DNA of 64,000 bases, taken from Chitinophagales bacterium (GTDB lineage Bacteria > Bacteroidota > Bacteroidia > Chitinophagales > Chitinophagaceae). Each line of letters opens with the position of its first letter. The first letter of the stretch is position 1. The DNA lies in contig JAATGQ010000073.1 in NCBI GenBank assembly GCA_015654595.1, positions 1-64,000 on the forward strand, written 5' to 3'. Position numbers and translations under genes: made by a program. Under the pieces are notes generated by a model. That model saw nothing but the letters and a program-made list of their open reading frames with translations. It made no database searches and was not told the origin of the DNA. Shown one piece after another: positions 25,593 through 33,871 of the stretch.

Positions 25593-26654
25593 ATGCTCGA
25601 TCAGGTCCTGACTGCTTATGGCTTTTCTAACGATATCCAGGTAACCCCGCACGGTAGCGGTCTCATCAATCACACCTGGAATATCCGCAGTCAACAAGGA
25701 AATTTTATCCTCCAGCAGATCAACCACGAGGTGTTCGCCCGGCCCTGGCTGATCACCGAAAACATCGAAAAGGTAAGCACCTGGCTGAAAACCCATTTCC
25801 CCGAAGTCACCTTTCCCCGCCCCGTTGCGTCCGTCAAAGGGGAGACGATGGTGGAGATCGACGGCGGCTACTACCGGCTATACCCTTTTATAGAACAGTC
25901 TTTTACGATAGACGTTGCCGATACGCCCTCGCAGGCCTTCGAAGCAGCCCGACAATTCGGCGCCTTTACCCGGATGCTTTCGGGCTTCCCTGCCGACAAA
26001 TTGCACGAAACGCTTCCCGGCTTTCATGACCTTTCCCGCCGCTACCAGGACTTCAAACAAGCGCTGGTCAAAGGCAACCCCGACCGTCTTCGCAAAGCCG
26101 GCAGCCTTATCGGTTACCTTCAGGCCCAGAATGGACTGGTCAGCGAATATGAAAAGATAAGAACAGACCCGGCATTCCGGCTTCGCGTTACCCACCACGA
26201 CACCAAGATCAGCAACGTGCTGTTCGACGCAAAAGGAAAGGGTATCTGCGTGATCGATCTGGATACGATGATGCCCGGCTACTTTATCAGCGATGTCGGC
26301 GACATGCTCCGCACCTATCTGTCACCCGTCTCGGAAGAAGAGAAAGACCTGTCGCTGATAACCATCCGGGAATCGTATTTTCAGGCGATTGTAGAAGGCT
26401 ACCTCGGGCAGATGAGGGACGAGCTTACAGACAAGGAAAAGGCCGCCTTTACCTATTCCGGCGCCTTTATGATGTATATGCAGTCGCTCCGCTTCCTGAC
26501 GGACTATCTGAACGACGACGTCTATTATGGGCGCAAATACGAAGACCATAACTACATCCGCAGTCTCAACCAGGCCACCCTGCTGGATCTCTACCAGGAA
26601 AAAATGCCGACACTGCGCAATATCACCCGCAAAGTCACCATGGAAGGGGCATAA
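25593..26654 (+). CDS. Phosphotransferase (APH fold), N-acetylhexosamine 1-kinase-like
   Basis: 353-aa ATP-dependent small-molecule kinase with the aminoglycoside-phosphotransferase fold. Start taken at MLDQVLTAYGF. Visible motifs: NFILQQINHEVF (ATP-binding Lys region is Gln-rich here), the catalytic loop RVTHHDTKISNVLFD, and the metal-binding IDLDTMMPGYFISDVGDML, which together resemble NahK-type kinases that phosphorylate GlcNAc or GalNAc at C1. The LacI gene upstream and a shared operator with a GH109 GalNAc-ase gene fit a role in capturing the released sugar. Sugar specificity is inferred, not proven. Confidence 0.8.
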   Translation: MLDQVLTAYGFSNDIQVTPHGSGLINHTWNIRSQQGNFILQQINHEVFARPWLITENIEKVSTWLKTHFPEVTFPRPVASVKGETMVEIDGGYYRLYPFIEQSFTIDVADTPSQAFEAARQFGAFTRMLSGFPADKLHETLPGFHDLSRRYQDFKQALVKGNPDRLRKAGSLIGYLQAQNGLVSEYEKIRTDPAFRLRVTHHDTKISNVLFDAKGKGICVIDLDTMMPGYFISDVGDMLRTYLSPVSEEEKDLSLITIRESYFQAIVEGYLGQMRDELTDKEKAAFTYSGAFMMYMQSLRFLTDYLNDDVYYGRKYEDHNYIRSLNQATLLDLYQEKMPTLRNITRKVTMEGA

Positions 26655-26680
26655 AAAACCCCGGCCCGTTAAAGCCGGGG
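26653..26680 (-). terminator. Terminator of the cytochrome c operon
   Basis: Stem CCCCGGC/GCCGGGG (26659-26665 with 26674-26680). Read on the minus strand it is followed by six T, so it ends the SusC-to-cytochrome operon; it may also slow transcription from the convergent kinase gene. Confidence 0.85.
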
Positions 26681-26706
26681 ACAGAGCCCGTTTTGTAACC
26701 TCATGC

Positions 26707-27690
26707 CTAATAGACTGGTTTCAGCCCCCTTTTCCTCCAGTCCTCGATGATAGGAAGGAAAGGTCCGTATTTATGCTGATCCTCGGAGAAGTTATCAGCA
26801 AAAGGCGCATGATCGTAATCGATCGACTTCTCATTGGGATGAGGATAGTCGTAACTTTTTACTTCGGGACGGGTATGAAGCTTGTCGTCATTTACAAAAG
26901 CCGCCACATCCAAAGCCTGCACATCCGTCAGAAAAGGCTTGCTGTAAACTGCTTTATCATAAGGCATATTCGCTTTGATCCATTGCGCCGCCTTGATGAT
27001 CCTGTGCATACTGCTTCCGGGCTGATAAGCCTCCTTTCCCCACAAAGGCGGATATACATAAGTTACGCTATCTCCCCGCAATAACCCTTCTCCATTCGAG
27101 CCATGACAACGGGCACAGTTCTCGGCATACACAGCGCGTCCCCGCTCGGGATCGGCCGCAACCACAGGAAATTCGACCTCCAGGTTCTTTTCCCCCGGAA
27201 AGGATTTACGCCCCGCCACATATCCATTGATCCACTTGAAGTAAGAAAGAAAAGCGACCATCTCCTTGCTGTCCAGCGGCAATGGCTTTCCATTATGCGG
27301 CCGCATGACGCAGTTGTTTACCCGCTCAGCCAACGTCAGCACCTTCCCTTCCCTGGCCCTGTATTGCGGATAACTTCCGTGCGAGGCCATCAGGTTAAAC
27401 GAATAAGGCTTTGTCCCGGCGTTCTGATGACAGTTGGTACAGTTCATTCGGTTCCCCAGATATTTTCCATTGACGCCATTGGGCCCGATATAATACGAGG
27501 TGTTTACCATCAGCGCGATTCCATAACGGACGGCTTCACCAAAGGCATCATGAGGTATCGTCGTTGTGTCGATCGTTACGATAGAATCGATCTTTACTAC
27601 CTTCACTTCATGCCCGGTGCCGTCCGTACAGGCGATAAATCCTGCTCCCGTAAGCGCGATCAACGATAGCGCAAAGCTTAATTTCTTCAT
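26707..27690 (-). CDS. Diheme c-type cytochrome, thiosulfate dehydrogenase (TsdA)-like lipoprotein
   Basis: 327-aa exported lipoprotein (lipobox GFIAC, Cys21) with two haem-attachment sites, C84-TN-C87-H88 and C192-AR-C195-H196. Between them, NNCVMRPHNGKPLPLDSKEM matches the TsdA region whose Cys (here Cys127) is the distal ligand of haem 1; Met242 in KANMP is a candidate haem-2 ligand. TsdA enzymes interconvert thiosulfate and tetrathionate in the periplasm. It is last in the SusC-SusD-arylsulfotransferase operon, 11 bp after the previous stop. The family match is good; the physiological role in a glycan-type operon is unclear. Confidence 0.87.
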   Translation of the reverse strand: MKKLSFALSLIALTGAGFIACTDGTGHEVKVVKIDSIVTIDTTTIPHDAFGEAVRYGIALMVNTSYYIGPNGVNGKYLGNRMNCTNCHQNAGTKPYSFNLMASHGSYPQYRAREGKVLTLAERVNNCVMRPHNGKPLPLDSKEMVAFLSYFKWINGYVAGRKSFPGEKNLEVEFPVVAADPERGRAVYAENCARCHGSNGEGLLRGDSVTYVYPPLWGKEAYQPGSSMHRIIKAAQWIKANMPYDKAVYSKPFLTDVQALDVAAFVNDDKLHTRPEVKSYDYPHPNEKSIDYDHAPFADNFSEDQHKYGPFLPIIEDWRKRGLKPVY

Positions 27691-27701
27691 GCTTTAAAAG
27701 T

Positions 27702-29096
27702 TTATTTTGTCGAAAGCCAGGGACTTACCTGCTCCCTGGTCAAAAATTCCACCCGGTAAGGCGGTATCGCCGTCTCCATATCCCAAAGTAAGGTGCCTTT
27801 CCTGTTCGCCAGCACGGTGATCTTTCGCTTACTGCTGCAACAAAGGATCGTAGTGTCATTGATCAGATAAGCGCTGCCCATCCGGTCATTATAGATATCC
27901 GGCGGCAGCTGAACATGAAGGTCCGTCGCGGCCGTCAGCGAAGCCTCGTTCAACCGGATCGCATAAGCCTCGGAGATACGCCTGTCCAACCCATTGTTAA
28001 AAAACATCAGATTCCCCTGCGCATTGATGTGCGCCGCATGCGCCTGGCTAAAGTTGCAGTCCGCAGGCATCGCAAAAGAGCCGCCCTTGCCAAACTTCCA
28101 GAGCACCTTGCCGGTATGCGCATCGATCTTCCAGATCTGGCCATTATTGTAAAAGGACGCCAAATAGTTCCCATCCTTATCGTAGTTAAGACTATTCGCA
28201 TGCATCCAGTCCCGACGGGTCTTTAACAGGTTCGGATCCTTCAAGGGATCGACCACATCGAAGACGCTCCAGGACCAGACCTTATGCCCCGCTTTGTCGA
28301 GGATAAGGATCCCATCTCCGTTGACTGTGTCCTGGGCACCCCCGCCGACCGAACGAAGATCCAACAGCCGCTGATCGACAAAGAGCGTCACATACTGCCC
28401 CGCCTCGTTTTTTAAGATCTCGTGATGGATCGAATAATGCAGATCGTTGGTTCCCTTCTTAAGGTAATCGACCGTGTCCCCCATCAAATTGATCTCCAGG
28501 ATCTCGCTGCCATAACTGGTCGGCTCATCGTTCTTTCCCAGGATGCTTACGATCGTCTGATCCTTTGTAAAATGGGTCACCTTGAAGCCCGTCCCATCCA
28601 CCTCGTGATACCAGCGGATATTTCCCTTGTAGTCGACGATATAATCGAGCCCCGGCGTCTCGCGCTTGTTCAGCAGCATCAACCCTTCTTTAAAGACAGG
28701 AGGAACCAGCCCCAACGAATCTTTCGTCGCAATAAACTGCTCTTCGAGCCAGAGCGGCAAGGCAGGCGACGTAAAGGGATAGACCTTTGAGGCCTTCTCC
28801 CCGCCCGGCGCGAGCGTCACCACCTGAAAGGAATATTTCGTCTTTGGAACGATATTGAGCAGGACCATCGAATGATTGACGCCGAATCCAGACTTTGGCG
28901 ATTCATATGCCCGTGATACCCCCAGGCTGTCCGGCCAATAACGCACAAAGGTGACGGCAGAATCGCCTGTCACCGCATCGATCTGGATCTGCAGCTGGTT
29001 ATTGTGATGAATGCCGATCCTTATCTCCCTGACAGCACTGCCGCCGTAGCGGCAGGCTGTCAAAAGGAGAACCCACATGCTGAAAAGATATCTCAT
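27702..29096 (-). CDS. Arylsulfotransferase (ASST)-family lipoprotein
   Basis: 464-aa predicted lipoprotein (lipobox LLLTAC, Cys15) with the beta-propeller sequence of aryl-sulfate sulfotransferases. Candidate catalytic histidines lie in LHYSIHHEILKN, RRDWMHANSLNYD and FSQAHAAHINAQGN. Bacterial ASSTs move sulfate from one phenolic compound to another without PAPS. The start overlaps the SusD stop by four bases (ATGA) and the cytochrome gene follows after 11 bp, so the protein is made with the SusC/SusD uptake pair. Some propeller proteins of this family lack demonstrated activity, so the substrate is open. Confidence 0.83.
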   Translation of the reverse strand: MRYLFSMWVLLLTACRYGGSAVREIRIGIHHNNQLQIQIDAVTGDSAVTFVRYWPDSLGVSRAYESPKSGFGVNHSMVLLNIVPKTKYSFQVVTLAPGGEKASKVYPFTSPALPLWLEEQFIATKDSLGLVPPVFKEGLMLLNKRETPGLDYIVDYKGNIRWYHEVDGTGFKVTHFTKDQTIVSILGKNDEPTSYGSEILEINLMGDTVDYLKKGTNDLHYSIHHEILKNEAGQYVTLFVDQRLLDLRSVGGGAQDTVNGDGILILDKAGHKVWSWSVFDVVDPLKDPNLLKTRRDWMHANSLNYDKDGNYLASFYNNGQIWKIDAHTGKVLWKFGKGGSFAMPADCNFSQAHAAHINAQGNLMFFNNGLDRRISEAYAIRLNEASLTAATDLHVQLPPDIYNDRMGSAYLINDTTILCCSSKRKITVLANRKGTLLWDMETAIPPYRVEFLTREQVSPWLSTK

Positions 29097-30607
29097 CGGT
29101 CTGAGTTGTCAAGATTTGGATCGATCTGCACCTGCGCCAGCGGATAAGGGAAGTACGTGTTCTTTGGCATCGTGATGCTAGGCGTCTGTCCAATACGCGT
29201 CAGATAAGCGTTGACGATGACGTCGTATTTGTTCATACGGATGAGATCCTCCCGCCGCTTGCCTTCATAAAAGAATTCCCATCCTCTTTCCTGCAATAAC
29301 GCGTCCCGGAAGCTGTCCTGGGTATAGCTGCCCGCAACCAGCTGCTTTGCGTGTGAACGCGCCTTCACCTGGTTGATCAGGTCAAAGCTTTCTGTGTTAG
29401 GACCATTCAGCTCATTCAATGCCTCAGCACGGCTTAACAGCACATCCGCATAACGCAGGATATCTACACTGTGGCCGTCATAGTAGGCGGTAACGGAACC
29501 AAGACTGTCTGCATATTTCTTCGTCGCAATGTCGGGCATATAATAATATCCTGCTGGCGCGGTAGCCGTCAGCGTCGGTCCATTGGTGTGGATCAACCCA
29601 TCGGTGCCGGTATAGTTGGGATAGAAACACCATTTGCGGTCATCAACGGAATCGAAGCTGTTCCAGAAATCCCAGGATACCGCATAGTACTGCCAGCGGT
29701 TCTGTACGACGGGATGGTTCAGCGGACCAAAGTGATTCATCAATTCAGCGCCATTGGTATTGGCGTCACAAAGCACAGAAAAGATATTCTCGCTGCACCA
29801 CTTGTTGGCTTCTGTAAACAGTCCCAGATAGCTGGGATAAAGGCTGTAAACGCCAAGGTCCATCACCTGCTTGGCCATATCCGCAGCCGATTGCCACTGT
29901 TTGGCCCGCAGATAGATCTTGGTCATCAGCGTCATTGCGGCGCCCTTTGTAGCACGTCCTACATCATTTGTCGAATAGATCGCATTATTCTGATAGTTCA
30001 GCGGCAGCGTTGCAGCGGCAGTCGTCAGATCGCCAAGCAACAGCGAATCGATCGACGCAACCGAAGTCGGCGCAGGCTGGCTGGTATAACTGGGGTTGGC
30101 AATGTCCTTCTCGGTAGACAGGATAACAGGACCAAAGGCCGTGGTAAGATCATAGTAAGCAACGCTGCGGCAAAACTTTATCTCCGAAAGGAATTGCGCC
30201 TTTTGCGCATCGGTGATCGTCGTCATCTTCTCGATATTGTAGATCGAGTTGTTGGCGTCAGAGATAAGCTTATACGCATATTGCCAGTCCTGCGCAAGCA
30301 GGCCGTTGGCGGAATTCCATTGGGCCAGCGACAACTGCCCCGGATCGCCGCCATAGCTGCAGTGCCCGACATCGGTCGTAAGATCGGTCAGCGCGAAGTG
30401 TCGAACCGTCCAGTAAGTATAGTTGTCCCCTACGGAAGGCCCCTTCAGACGCGCATAGACGGCATTGACCGCCGCTATCGCATCCGACTCCGTCAGAAAG
30501 GCGTTTTGGGAAGTGATCGTGCTGTAAACCTTCGCATCCAGATTCTTATTACAGGCCATCAACAATAGGACCGGTATCATCAGTAAAACAAACGAATATT
30601 TTTTCAT
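29093..30607 (-). CDS. SusD/RagB-family nutrient-binding lipoprotein
   Basis: 504-aa surface lipoprotein (lipobox LLLMAC, Cys19) of the RagB/SusD type: LTESDAIAAVNAVYARLKG near the N-terminus, TPR-like helices, and the classic C-terminal RYADVLLSRAEALNELNG and FFYEGKRREDLIRMNKYD. Complete, unlike the SusD at the left edge. It follows SusC after 20 bp and is translationally coupled to the arylsulfotransferase gene. It should bind the operon's substrate at the cell surface. Confidence 0.95.
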   Translation of the reverse strand: MKKYSFVLLMIPVLLLMACNKNLDAKVYSTITSQNAFLTESDAIAAVNAVYARLKGPSVGDNYTYWTVRHFALTDLTTDVGHCSYGGDPGQLSLAQWNSANGLLAQDWQYAYKLISDANNSIYNIEKMTTITDAQKAQFLSEIKFCRSVAYYDLTTAFGPVILSTEKDIANPSYTSQPAPTSVASIDSLLLGDLTTAAATLPLNYQNNAIYSTNDVGRATKGAAMTLMTKIYLRAKQWQSAADMAKQVMDLGVYSLYPSYLGLFTEANKWCSENIFSVLCDANTNGAELMNHFGPLNHPVVQNRWQYYAVSWDFWNSFDSVDDRKWCFYPNYTGTDGLIHTNGPTLTATAPAGYYYMPDIATKKYADSLGSVTAYYDGHSVDILRYADVLLSRAEALNELNGPNTESFDLINQVKARSHAKQLVAGSYTQDSFRDALLQERGWEFFYEGKRREDLIRMNKYDVIVNAYLTRIGQTPSITMPKNTYFPYPLAQVQIDPNLDNSDR

Positions 30608-30627
30608 GACTAACTTCTTTAGAGTGA

Positions 30628-33600
30628 TTAGTGGATGGTCAGTTTTGCGCCTACGATAAAGGTGCGGAAGGCTGGAAAGCCGGTAAAGTCAAGACCGCCG
30701 CCGATATTGCTGCCGCTGTGAACGTTGACCTCGGGGTCAGTGCCTTTATAACCCGTGATCTTGAAAACGTTCTGCGCAGAGGCATAGAACCGGATCGCTT
30801 CCAGGAAAGACACGTGATTGGTCAGACTTTTTGGCAAGCTATATCCCAGCGCTACGTTCTTCAGACGGACATAAGAGGCGTTCTCGACAAAACGGGAATT
30901 GACATAGCTGCCATATGTGCTCAGGAAGTAGCCATCCCGCGGAACACTTGTGTTCTCATGCGAACCGGCAACAAAACGATCCAGCACCGCCTTTCCTGTC
31001 GTAGACTCCATCACCAGTCTGTTCATGTCATATAAATGATAGCCAAAAGCTCCCTGGAAGAAGATGCTCAGATCAAAGCCTTTATACCGGAAATCATTGC
31101 TAAAGCCGGCGATATAATGCGGGGTTGTATTTCCCAGGTAGGTACGGTCATCAGGAGTGATCGAACCATTCCCGTTCAGGTCTTTATACTTCGGATCGCC
31201 CGGCTTGCTCAGCGGCTGCGCAGCATCGTTTTCGCCGCTCTTGATCACGCCATCGTACTTATAGCCATAGAGCATCCCCAACTCTTTACCCGGAACCAGC
31301 CGGGTAAACTCCTGGGCAGAGACGACGCCGCTGGGATTGGCAGTCGTATAGGAGATATAGGAGATAGAAGGTGGCAAAGAAAGTACTTTCTGCCGGTTGT
31401 AGGCTGCATTGAAAGTCGTATTCCAGGAGAAATCCTTTGTAGTAATATTGTCCGTCGTCACGCTGAACTCGATACCCTGGTTCCGGATAGAACCAGCATT
31501 GGCAGTCTGCGAGCTGAATCCCCACCACTGCCCGACAGGAACGGAAAGGAACAGGTTGCTGGTCGTCTTGCGATAATAGTCGATAGTGATATTGATCTTT
31601 CCCTTAGATACGCCCAGATCAAAACCGGCATCGAATTGTTTGGCGCTTTCCCATTGCAGATTAGGATTGGCCAGAGCGGCAGGCTCGGAGCCTCCGGACA
31701 AAACGCCGCCCGTCGAAAGCACGGTATTATAGTTGGTCCACCTGCTCAGGGAAGGATAATATCCAATCTGGTCATTACCCGTCGCCCCATAGCTCAACCG
31801 GGCCTTCAGACTGTAGATATTATATTTCTTCAAGAACCCTTCGTCCGTAAACCGGTATGCCAAAGCACCCGACGGGAAATAACCATTTCGTTTGTTGGCC
31901 CCGAAAGCGGAAGAACCATCCCTGCGAAAGGTAAATGTCGCCAGTAGCTTTTCTTTGTAAGAGTAGTTCAGACGGCCAAAGATCCCATTACGCTTTATCT
32001 CATTTTTGCTGCTGGTCGGCGCAGGATAGCTGGTGGCGCCCGCGCTGAGGTTATTATTCAGATAGAGATCAGTGGAATATCCTTTGCTGCCCGCCCCCAG
32101 CGTGTAATATAGATCCTTTTGGTTGGTATAGCCAAGCATAGCGGTCAACGAATGATCCCCCGCCATGTATTTGTAAGTCAGGTATTGCTGCGTCAACCAT
32201 CTTTCCGCGGTAGACATTTGCTCTGCCGCCACACCGCCATTCGCTGCACCAGCCACCAGGCTCAACGGTATATACTGTCCATCCGTCGTCTGGTTAAACT
32301 CTCCGCCGCCATCGATGTGATAGGTCAGGTGCTTGATGATATCATAGTCGAGATAGATCGTTCCGTTGATCAGCTTATTGGCCTCGGTATTGGTTGGCTC
32401 TAAGAGGGTAGCCAGCGGGTTGTCCTTTCCGAGATACTGATAATAGGTGCCATTCGCATTATATACAGGGATGTTGGTCCCGTAGGTCAGCAGGGAATAC
32501 AACGGCGCCGTGATATCACCGGAATACTTCTGCAGATCTGAGTTCCGGCTGGCAGCATAAACGCTGGCGCCAACTTTTGCCCCGCTGTTCAATGTCTTCT
32601 CGGCGCCAACACGCGCCGTCACTCTTTGCATATCCGTGTGACGCAAAACACCGTCCTGGTTGGTGTAACCGATCGACGCATACATACGACCACCCTGATC
32701 GCCGCTGCTGATACTGACCATTTCGTTCTCGACGGTTGCCGTACGGGTTCCCAGCTTATACCAGTTAGTGTTGGCTGTAGGAAAGCTCGCACCAAAGGGT
32801 GGGGTCGTAGCATTTTCAACCGCAATCGCATTCTGAATAGATTGATACTGCTCGCCGGTGATCAACCCCGGATGATAGGTAAGGCTTTGCCAGCCCTTTG
32901 AAGCATCCCCTTCTACGACTACTTTACCATTCTTTCCTTTCTTGGTCGTGATCATTATAACGCCATTCGAACCACGCGCTCCAAAGATGGCCGTGGACGA
33001 AGCGTCTTTGAGAATTTGTATATTCTCGATATCATTGGGATTGATGTACTGTCCATTGTCGGAAATAAATCCGTCTACCACATACAAAGGTCCGTTCGTC
33101 GAGTTGACCGAGTTGCCGCCGCGGACAACGATATTCAGACCCGCGCCAGGCGAAAAATCTGACTGTTGAACCTGAACGCCGGCAGCCCTGCCCTGCAAAG
33201 CCTGCCCCACGTTTGTAACAGGCCCATCCAACGTCAGATGATCACTGTTCACCGAGCTGACCGATCCGGTGAGATCTTTTCTTTTCACCGTACCGTAACC
33301 AATTACCACGACCTCCTCAATCTTTTTGGTGATAATATTCAGCTTGATATCGAGACTGGCAGATTCTCCAACAGCCACCTCCTGGTCCTCGTAACCTACC
33401 GAACTGACTAGCAGCACAGGATGACTCCCTGTGATCTTCAGCGTAAATTTGCCCTCGGCATTTGTCGCTGCCCCTTTCTGCGTTCCTTTTAGATTGACCG
33501 TCGCCCCAAATAAAGGGACGCCTTTTGAATCGGTGACCACACCGGAAATTTCACGGCCTGGTTTCTGCGCGGAAGTGGATAAGGCTGAATAAAGCAATAG

Positions 33601-33636
33601 TGTCAGGCACACTAGCAAATAGGTGATTCGTCTCAT
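30628..33636 (-). CDS. SusC/RagA-family TonB-linked outer-membrane transporter
   Basis: 1002-aa TonB-dependent channel without an STN domain. Signal peptide to about residue 23 (STSAQ), carboxypeptidase-regulatory-like domain (ISGVVTDSKGVPLFGATVNLKG), plug domain (LQGRAAGVQVQQ; VVRGGNSVNSTNGPLYVVDG; LKDASSTAIFGARGSNGVIM), then the barrel. First gene of a four-gene operon with SusD, arylsulfotransferase and diheme cytochrome c. With no STN domain and no sigma/FecR nearby, control is probably by the LacI-type operators in the divergent promoter region upstream. Confidence 0.96.
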   Translation of the reverse strand: MRRITYLLVCLTLLLYSALSTSAQKPGREISGVVTDSKGVPLFGATVNLKGTQKGAATNAEGKFTLKITGSHPVLLVSSVGYEDQEVAVGESASLDIKLNIITKKIEEVVVIGYGTVKRKDLTGSVSSVNSDHLTLDGPVTNVGQALQGRAAGVQVQQSDFSPGAGLNIVVRGGNSVNSTNGPLYVVDGFISDNGQYINPNDIENIQILKDASSTAIFGARGSNGVIMITTKKGKNGKVVVEGDASKGWQSLTYHPGLITGEQYQSIQNAIAVENATTPPFGASFPTANTNWYKLGTRTATVENEMVSISSGDQGGRMYASIGYTNQDGVLRHTDMQRVTARVGAEKTLNSGAKVGASVYAASRNSDLQKYSGDITAPLYSLLTYGTNIPVYNANGTYYQYLGKDNPLATLLEPTNTEANKLINGTIYLDYDIIKHLTYHIDGGGEFNQTTDGQYIPLSLVAGAANGGVAAEQMSTAERWLTQQYLTYKYMAGDHSLTAMLGYTNQKDLYYTLGAGSKGYSTDLYLNNNLSAGATSYPAPTSSKNEIKRNGIFGRLNYSYKEKLLATFTFRRDGSSAFGANKRNGYFPSGALAYRFTDEGFLKKYNIYSLKARLSYGATGNDQIGYYPSLSRWTNYNTVLSTGGVLSGGSEPAALANPNLQWESAKQFDAGFDLGVSKGKINITIDYYRKTTSNLFLSVPVGQWWGFSSQTANAGSIRNQGIEFSVTTDNITTKDFSWNTTFNAAYNRQKVLSLPPSISYISYTTANPSGVVSAQEFTRLVPGKELGMLYGYKYDGVIKSGENDAAQPLSKPGDPKYKDLNGNGSITPDDRTYLGNTTPHYIAGFSNDFRYKGFDLSIFFQGAFGYHLYDMNRLVMESTTGKAVLDRFVAGSHENTSVPRDGYFLSTYGSYVNSRFVENASYVRLKNVALGYSLPKSLTNHVSFLEAIRFYASAQNVFKITGYKGTDPEVNVHSGSNIGGGLDFTGFPAFRTFIVGAKLTIH

Positions 33637-33737
33637 ACAGTTTTTGTTTTGGTGGTAAACAATTCAGCCAAATAAAAATAGAGGAATTCTCTTAGAAATA
33701 ATTTTCGCGGCGACGCAGCGCCGGCGAGATGTGCGCA

Positions 33738-33751
33738 TGCAAACGTTTGAT
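33738..33751. promoter_or_regulatory. LacI-type operator 1 in the SusC / DUF6067 divergent promoter
   Basis: TGCAAACGTTTGAT contains the palindromic core CAAACGTTTG. It lies about 100 bp upstream of SusC (minus) and 120 bp upstream of the glycosidase gene (plus), so it could control both directions. Confidence 0.75.
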
Positions 33752-33757
33752 ATTTTC

Positions 33758-33773
33758 GTGCAAACGTTTGCGT
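33758..33773. promoter_or_regulatory. LacI-type operator 2 in the SusC / DUF6067 divergent promoter
   Basis: Contains the perfect GCAAACGTTTGC at 33760-33771. Its centre is 21 bp from that of operator 1, two turns of the helix, so both would face the same side of the DNA. A weaker half-site, TCAATCGTTTGC, follows at 33806-33817. Confidence 0.78.
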
Positions 33774-33871
33774 ATCTTTTGGGGAGGTCAATCCTCGATT
33801 TTTACTCAATCGTTTGCGAAAAAGTCATCGGTCGATTTGACCTAGTTTTAAGCATCCAAAATACTGCTCAC

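Noticed and set aside
29471-31947. Long plus-strand ORFs (365 and 303 aa) opposite SusD and SusC
   Set aside because: Shadows of the SusC/SusD operon in a GC-rich genome; no coding character of their own.
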